From Candidatus Poribacteria bacterium (GTDB lineage Bacteria > Poribacteria > WGA-4E > GCA-2687025): a stretch of 64,000 nucleotides of DNA. The stretch covers positions 1-64,000 of the forward strand of contig JABGQA010000065.1 in the NCBI GenBank assembly GCA_018644665.1. Direction: 5' to 3'. Shown piece after piece: positions 59,708-64,000 of this stretch (positions within the stretch are counted from its first letter, which is position 1; each line of letters opens with the position of its first letter). The notes below the pieces were generated by a model, which ran no database searches, was not told the DNA's origin, and was given only the letters and a program-made list of their open reading frames with translations. The position numbers and the translations under genes are program-made.

Positions 59708-61900
59708 TCATCGGGCCGGCGTTGGATCGCCGACGACGATGCCCCTGCCGTTCGTGGCGAGATACACCCGCCCGAAGACACGCGGGTCTCCGATGACAAC
59801 GCGGTCGATGCCGCCATACTGATGCCGGTCGTCGTTTATTCGCGTCCACGCCTCGGCGCCGTCGGTGGAGCGATAGACGCCCGCCACACCGCGCACCGTG
59901 CCGGTCATGTAGACCGTGTCGAGTGGGTGGCCCGGCGCGGCTTTCCCGAACCCGACTGCGTACGCCTCTTCCACGCCTGGCGCCTTCGAGAACGGTTGCC
60001 CTCGCGCGGCGGCGCGGTAGAGGCCGTGCGAACGGACGGCGATCCACAGATCGCCGGCTTCGCTCGGGGCCGCAGTGAGTTGTCCTCGGCCGGACGGTAG
60101 CCCGGCTGCCATCACCGTGAACGTGACGCCTGCATCTACGGAGACGTGCACATCGCCATCCGCCGGGTCGCGCGCGTAGAAGACGCCCGCCGCGTTTCGA
60201 TCGGAAATGGCGGCCGCGCGCTCGGGTAGCCCCTTACAGCGGCGCCATGTCTTACCTAGGTCATGCGAGACGTGGGCCCGCGCGCCGTCCGGCGTCCAGA
60301 CGATCGCTTGGGCGTCAGCGGAGATGGCGACCGCCCCGCGCCCGTCCTCGTTCGCTGGCTCCGTCTCGAACGCCGTCCATGCGCGGCCGCCGTCCATCGA
60401 GTACGCACCGTGAGGATCGCCGTCGCGGGTGCTGCCTACGCGCACCACGAACTCGGGGTCGTGGGCGGCGAAGTCCAGGCTCGTGCCGGTGACGAAGCGC
60501 GGGTCGTCGAACGCGCCATCCGACGGCGACTGGGTGATGTCATCGTGGCGGAATCCGCCGAGATCTCCGAGGGCACTGAGCAGAGGCGCGCCCACCGGCG
60601 GGCTGATGAGGTCGAGCACGGCCGTCTCCTCAATGCCCATCGCCGCCACCTTCCATCGCGTCGGCTGCCCGGCGTCAGCGGCGGTCAGATCGTCGGAGCC
60701 CCACACCGTCGCGCCTGTTGCGTATAGCGCATTGTCGGAGTCGTACGGGTCGATGCCGATGGATCCGATCCAATGCCCTAGCTCGACGGATTGACGTCCC
60801 CAGCGAAGGTATGGCGAGGCGGAGCCGTCCCGGGCGGCCGTCTCGCCGAGCGCAGTCCAATGCGCGCCGGCGTCGGTGGTTCGGAACAACTCATCGCGTG
60901 GCCACCAGCGGTTCATGGTTGCCACAACAACGACGCCAGGCATCTGCGGATCGACCGCCAGCCCGGCGTAGCCAAAGTCGCCTTCGCTACCCTCGCCCGG
61001 CGAGATTGGCGTGACGTCGTCCCACGCTCCGACGTCGGGTCGGTGGCGCCAAACCGCGCCGTCGGTCATGCCGTTCGGGCCGGGCGCGGAGGCGTACGTC
61101 ACGTAGAGGTCGCCGGCGCGGCCGAACGCAACGTGATGCGGCAGAAGACCGCGTGGCTGCCCCGCCACTGCGAGCCATGACACGCCCCCGTCGTCCGTGT
61201 GATAGAGGCTGACGGCCGGGTCCGCGACGGCGACATACACGCTCTGTGTAGGCACGCCCGGCGTGCTGACGCGTGGGTCGAACGCAATGCCCGTGACGCC
61301 GATCTTCGCAGTTCCGCGGGCCTGGAAGCTCGCGACCGGCGTCCACGTACGGCCGTAGTCGTAGCTGCGCCACAGGCCGTCGTCGCGCGTGCCGAGATAC
61401 AGACAGCGGCCATCGTTGCGATCGACGACGAGCCGCTCTCCCATGGAGCGTCCGTCCTCGTTGCCACCCATCCGCAGCGGGAGGTCGATCCTCTCCCAAC
61501 TGTCGCCTCGGTCCTCGGATCGTAGGATCGCGGCGTTGGGCGCCCAGTCCTGGTTGTATGCGCCGGCCGCCAGATACACTCGGCGGGCGTCGCTGGGGTC
61601 GAGGGCCAACCCATCGATGCCGAGCAGGTTCCAGTCCGACATGCCGATCCAGTCGGTGAGGGGCGTCCAGCGTTCCGCTGCCGGGCCCCACCGATAGACT
61701 CCGCCGATGTCCGTCCGCGCGTAGATGAGGTCCCGCTCCGCCTCACTGAACGCGATGCCCGTCACGAAGCCGCCGCCGACGATGGCGACATTGCGCCACT
61801 CGTATCGCTCGGCGTCTCCCCACGGGGCGGACATCGCGGCGAGTGCCACCAGAGCGAGGAGTAGCATTGGGGCCGCGCTACGCCGGACGGCAGTCGCCAC
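59708..61900 (-). CDS. Secreted GH74-like (xyloglucanase-type) beta-propeller glycoside hydrolase
   Basis: The GTG at 61900 (730 aa) is chosen because GAGGAG lies six bases upstream and a signal peptide follows (VRRSAAPMLLLALVALAAMSA). The tandem propeller pattern is typical of GH74: WRNVAIVGGGFVTGIAFS, YARTDIGGVYRW with the first catalytic-type Asp, SDWNLLGIDGLALDPSD, and later IGIDPYDSDNALYATGATVWGSDDL, where the second acidic residue is expected. It would cleave beta-1,4-glucan backbones such as xyloglucan outside the cell. BNR-like Asp boxes (SEDRGDSWERI) are present. It is the most upstream of a co-directional set with the SDR and dehydrogenase. Confidence 0.87.
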   Translation of the reverse strand: MATAVRRSAAPMLLLALVALAAMSAPWGDAERYEWRNVAIVGGGFVTGIAFSEAERDLIYARTDIGGVYRWGPAAERWTPLTDWIGMSDWNLLGIDGLALDPSDARRVYLAAGAYNQDWAPNAAILRSEDRGDSWERIDLPLRMGGNEDGRSMGERLVVDRNDGRCLYLGTRDDGLWRSYDYGRTWTPVASFQARGTAKIGVTGIAFDPRVSTPGVPTQSVYVAVADPAVSLYHTDDGGVSWLAVAGQPRGLLPHHVAFGRAGDLYVTYASAPGPNGMTDGAVWRHRPDVGAWDDVTPISPGEGSEGDFGYAGLAVDPQMPGVVVVATMNRWWPRDELFRTTDAGAHWTALGETAARDGSASPYLRWGRQSVELGHWIGSIGIDPYDSDNALYATGATVWGSDDLTAADAGQPTRWKVAAMGIEETAVLDLISPPVGAPLLSALGDLGGFRHDDITQSPSDGAFDDPRFVTGTSLDFAAHDPEFVVRVGSTRDGDPHGAYSMDGGRAWTAFETEPANEDGRGAVAISADAQAIVWTPDGARAHVSHDLGKTWRRCKGLPERAAAISDRNAAGVFYARDPADGDVHVSVDAGVTFTVMAAGLPSGRGQLTAAPSEAGDLWIAVRSHGLYRAAARGQPFSKAPGVEEAYAVGFGKAAPGHPLDTVYMTGTVRGVAGVYRSTDGAEAWTRINDDRHQYGGIDRVVIGDPRVFGRVYLATNGRGIVVGDPTPAR

Positions 61901-62054
61901 GGATCGCTCCTCAGATTCGATAGGCGGGGTCACAAACGCGCGGCGAGTATAGCACCCGCCCGCGCCGACAGATGTCGCGCGGCGTTGTGACCGGGGCGCT
62001 CTGATGGTAGACACAGTGCGATGCTCACACGGTCAGGCCCACGGGGACGAAATC

Positions 62055-63335
62055 ATGCGTTGGAGACTCACTAGCGAGACGCGACGCGCATTGCTGCGGC
62101 GGGCCGCCGGGTTCGTGTGCGTCGTGTGCCTGGCCGCATCCGCAGGCCCAGCAGTCGGCGCTACAGGCGGTACGACTGGAACCACAGACTCCATCCAAAT
62201 CGTGACAACTGAAGAGGAATTCCGCCAGGCCGTGGACGCGGCGGGCCCGAGCACGACCATACTTGTCGCGGCCGGCGAGTACCCCGGGAGCATGCGTTTT
62301 TCCAACGTCCAGGGGGCGGAGGGCGCGCCGATCGTCGTCGCTGCGGCGGACCCGGACAACCCGCCGGTGTTCCGATCCATCCAACTCTCTGACGCGGCGT
62401 ACTTGGAACTGCGTAATCTAACCTTCCGCGGATCGCCCACGAACGGGCTGAATATCGACGACGGCGGCTCCTACGACACGCCGTCGCACCACGTCGTCCT
62501 GCACGGCCTCACCGTCACGGATGTCGGGCCGGACGGAAATCGCGATGGCATCAAGCTGTCAGGCCTGGACGACTTCCGGGTGGAGGAGTGCCACCTCGAA
62601 CGTTGGGGCAGCGGCGGCTCGGGAGTCGACATGGTCGGCTGCCATCGGGGGCTGATCGTCGACAACGTGTTCCGCTACTCGAACGACGTCTCCGCGAACG
62701 CCGTACAGATGAAGGGCGGGACGTCGGACATTACCGTCCGCGGGAACCGGTTCGACCATCCGGGCTCGCGCGCGGTGAACGTCGGCGGCAGCACGGGATT
62801 CCCGTATTTCAGGCCTCCTGTCGCCATCGACGGGAGCGAGCCGGTGAACGCGGAGGCGCGGGACATCGTGGTCGAGGGGAACGAGTTCATCGGCGGCATG
62901 TCCCCCATCGCCTTCGTCGGCGTGGACGGCGCGATCGTGCGCTACAACACCATCTACCGGCCCGGGCGATGGGCGCTGCGCATCTTGCAGGAGACGCATC
63001 ACGAGACGTTCGTGCCGTCACGGGGCGGCGCGTTCACGGACAACCTCATCGTATTCCGTTCCGACGAGTGGGCGTCGGGCGGGGTGAACATCGGCCCGAA
63101 CACGGACCCCACGACGTTCTTGTTCGCCCGGAATTGGTGGCACTGCATGGACGACCCCGGCGCGAGTCGGCCGACCCTCCCCACGGACGAAGTCGACGGC
63201 GTGTACGGCCGCGATCCCATGCTCGCAGACCCCGACGCTGGGGATCTCCGCCCGGCAGAGGGCAGCCCCGCGAGTCGTGTCGGCGCGACGGCGCTCCCGG
63301 CGGCACTCCCGGCGGCACTCCCGGCGGCACAATGA
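62055..63335 (+). CDS. Secreted right-handed parallel beta-helix protein
   Basis: The ATG at 62055 (426 aa) is preferred; the track start at 62004 only adds a short tail. A signal peptide (residues about 13-35) precedes stacked Asn/Asp-rich coils such as NGLNIDDGG, HHVVLHGLTVTDVG and DITVRGNRFDHPG. These are typical of pectate-lyase-like or carbohydrate-binding beta-helices. No conserved lyase active site could be assigned. The C-terminus ends in four repeats of ALPA from a 12-bp tandem repeat, so its length may vary between strains. It is divergent from the GH74-like gene. Confidence 0.82.
   Translation: MRWRLTSETRRALLRRAAGFVCVVCLAASAGPAVGATGGTTGTTDSIQIVTTEEEFRQAVDAAGPSTTILVAAGEYPGSMRFSNVQGAEGAPIVVAAADPDNPPVFRSIQLSDAAYLELRNLTFRGSPTNGLNIDDGGSYDTPSHHVVLHGLTVTDVGPDGNRDGIKLSGLDDFRVEECHLERWGSGGSGVDMVGCHRGLIVDNVFRYSNDVSANAVQMKGGTSDITVRGNRFDHPGSRAVNVGGSTGFPYFRPPVAIDGSEPVNAEARDIVVEGNEFIGGMSPIAFVGVDGAIVRYNTIYRPGRWALRILQETHHETFVPSRGGAFTDNLIVFRSDEWASGGVNIGPNTDPTTFLFARNWWHCMDDPGASRPTLPTDEVDGVYGRDPMLADPDAGDLRPAEGSPASRVGATALPAALPAALPAAQ
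63291..63326 (+). repeat. Short tandem repeat at the end of the beta-helix gene
   Basis: Three units of 12 bp (GCGCTCCCGGCG, then GCACTCCCGGCG twice) plus a partial fourth encode repeated ALPA residues. In-frame, so it changes only the length of the tail. Confidence 0.8.
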
Positions 63336-63353
63336 CGACGAGGATCGCGCCCC

Positions 63354-63719
63354 GTGGATAACGGCGCCGTGGTGAACATCGGACCTCGTGAGCGAAGGCG
63401 TCGGCTGACGATGGGCATCGTCACGCTCGTCATCGGCGCTTTTCTCGGACTCGCCATGGTGCTGTACGGTCTGGACCGCTGGTGGCGCCTCGGTCTCTTC
63501 GTCCCGTTCTGGCTGGGCAGTCTTGGCGTGCATCAGGCTCGCGAGAAGACCTGAGTGGTCCTCGCTGCGCGAGGTTCGCGCAACCCAGACACCGGCGTCG
63601 AACCGGTCGACGATCCCGACGAACAGCGGACGCTGCGTCGCCAGGCGCGGCTCGTGTATATCCAGACCACGGCAGCTTCGCTGATACCTACCGCGCTGGG
63701 TTTGGTTATCCCCGCTTAA
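63354..63719 (+). CDS. Small two-domain membrane protein with an in-frame UGA (possible selenoprotein)
   Basis: Conventional reading stops at TGA 63552-63554 after 66 residues (ending QAREKT). The same frame then continues for 54 sense codons to TAA 63717-63719, and its translation is protein-like (VVLAARGSRN, then RRQARLVYIQTTAASLIP). The N-terminal part has NIGPRERRRR and two membrane helices (about 20-40 and 45-58). I recall relatives with REKTC at this position, so the UGA falls on a Cys codon. A hairpin with a GGU loop follows 18 nt later (63566-63582). Either selenocysteine is inserted, giving 121 aa, or the gene carries a nonsense mutation. The GTG start at 63354 is weakly supported. 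Confidence 0.6.
63566..63582 (+). promoter_or_regulatory. SECIS-like hairpin downstream of the in-frame UGA
   Basis: TGCGCGA-GGT-TCGCGCA is a perfect 7-bp stem with loop GGU. The loop begins 18 nt after the UGA. Bacterial SECIS elements need a small apical loop with G in its first two positions, 16-37 nt from the UGA, and SelB contacts a GU in the loop. All three hold. A competing hairpin CCTCGC-TGC-GCGAGG (63560-63574) is also possible, which lowers certainty. Confidence 0.45.
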
Positions 63720-63746
63720 GGCTCCGGGCGTACGAAAGGATGCGAT

Positions 63747-64000
63747 GTGATCATCGAGTGGAACGCGCATATGTTCAGTTCGGACACGTCACGGTACCCG
63801 TTCCACCCGCGGGCGGCGTACACGCCGGACGCGTCGCGGTTCGAGGCCGACCCCCTGGCCGCCTACGTGGAGCGGATGGAGGCGTTCGGGATCGACCGCG
63901 CGGTCCTCGTGCACCCGGAGCCGTATGGCGACGATCACCGGTTGGTCCTGGACTGCCTCGAGCGCGAACCCGACCGTTTGCTGGGGACGAGTCTGTTCTA
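63747..64000 (+). CDS. Amidohydrolase family 2 protein, truncated by the window end
   Basis: It is not in the ORF track because it is open at the edge. A GTG at 63747 follows AAAGGA by six bases and gives VIIEWNAHMFSSD...RYPFHPRAAY, then AYVERMEAFGIDRAVLVHPEPYGDDH. This is the opening of the amidohydrolase_2 TIM barrel: the first metal-site segment (here NAHMF), then AVLVHPEPYG where family members carry a conserved strand. At least 84 residues lie in the window. Such enzymes hydrolyse or decarboxylate small cyclic carboxylates; the substrate is unknown. An ATG at 63745 is followed by a stop and is not used. Confidence 0.8.
   Translation, partial: MIIEWNAHMFSSDTSRYPFHPRAAYTPDASRFEADPLAAYVERMEAFGIDRAVLVHPEPYGDDHRLVLDCLEREPDRLLGTSLF

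Noticed and set aside
63560-63574. Hairpin CCTCGC-TGC-GCGAGG as the SECIS element
   Set aside because: Its loop begins 11 nt after the UGA, closer than bacterial SECIS loops usually lie, and has no GU at the loop start. The overlapping GGU-loop hairpin fits better.

Overview
This is a GC-rich bacterial chromosomal window with about 50 protein genes on both strands. I see no rRNA, tRNA, CRISPR array, plasmid gene or intact prophage. The gene content suggests an uncultured member of Candidatus Poribacteria or a related marine/sponge-associated candidate phylum. The clues are secreted WD40 proteins ending in a PNPFNPETW...VLRK C-terminal domain, a PhyH dioxygenase, a mandelate racemase-type enolase, a heparinase II/III-type lyase, a Gfo/Idh/MocA oxidoreductase, a formylglycine-generating-enzyme-like protein and a GH74-like protein. 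The lineage is an inference from family content, not from a marker gene.

Layout. 0-1.1 kb: a voltage-sensor membrane protein cut by the window edge, then an IS630-type transposase remnant and the decayed tail of a second channel-like gene. 1.5-4.3 kb: a glycine-rich RRM protein, a conserved protein of unknown function and a sulfotransferase. 4.7-17.7 kb: a same-strand array of four large secreted WD40 proteins with a C-terminal sorting-like domain and two WD40 lipoproteins. A decayed seventh member lies at 19.4 kb next to a broken copy of an M15-like peptidase gene whose intact copy is at 20.8 kb. 19.5-25.2 kb: carbohydrate and oxidative catabolism (enolase-superfamily enzyme, heparinase-like lyase, PhyH, flavodoxin-like reductase). 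25.3-30.3 kb: a tight operon of a CoA-transferase/GNAT fusion, an ADP-forming acetyl-CoA synthetase and a BioD/DRTGG ATPase. 30.7-36.3 kb: a nuclease, an ECF sigma factor translationally coupled to an internally duplicated protein, and tandem membrane adenylate cyclases. 36.5-50.1 kb: penicillin acylase, dihaem cytochrome c, a Vsr-Dcm fusion, a ChbG-like deacetylase, a secreted CBM9-like protein, an MBL hydrolase, a TPR-methyltransferase, an ankyrin protein, Gfo/Idh/MocA and an FGE-like protein. 50.1-53.7 kb: a four-gene operon of TcmP with three paralogous three-cysteine (DUF5131/Gp37-Gp68) proteins, divergent from a cytoplasmic 14-blade WD40 protein. 56-64 kb: a VWA lipoprotein, a 2-hydroxyacid dehydrogenase, an SDR, a GH74-like protein, a beta-helix protein, a small membrane protein with an in-frame UGA, and the start of an amidohydrolase.

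The two observations I rate highest are these. (1) The small membrane protein at 63.35 kb has an in-frame TGA where I recall its family having Cys, followed by a hairpin with a GGU loop at the spacing expected of a bacterial SECIS element, so it may be a selenoprotein. (2) The TcmP plus three three-Cys paralogs form an unusual expanded version of a poorly characterised radical-SAM-like/methyltransferase-like partnership. A dispersed hairpin repeat with compensatory stem changes supplies the C-terminus of the Vsr-Dcm fusion.
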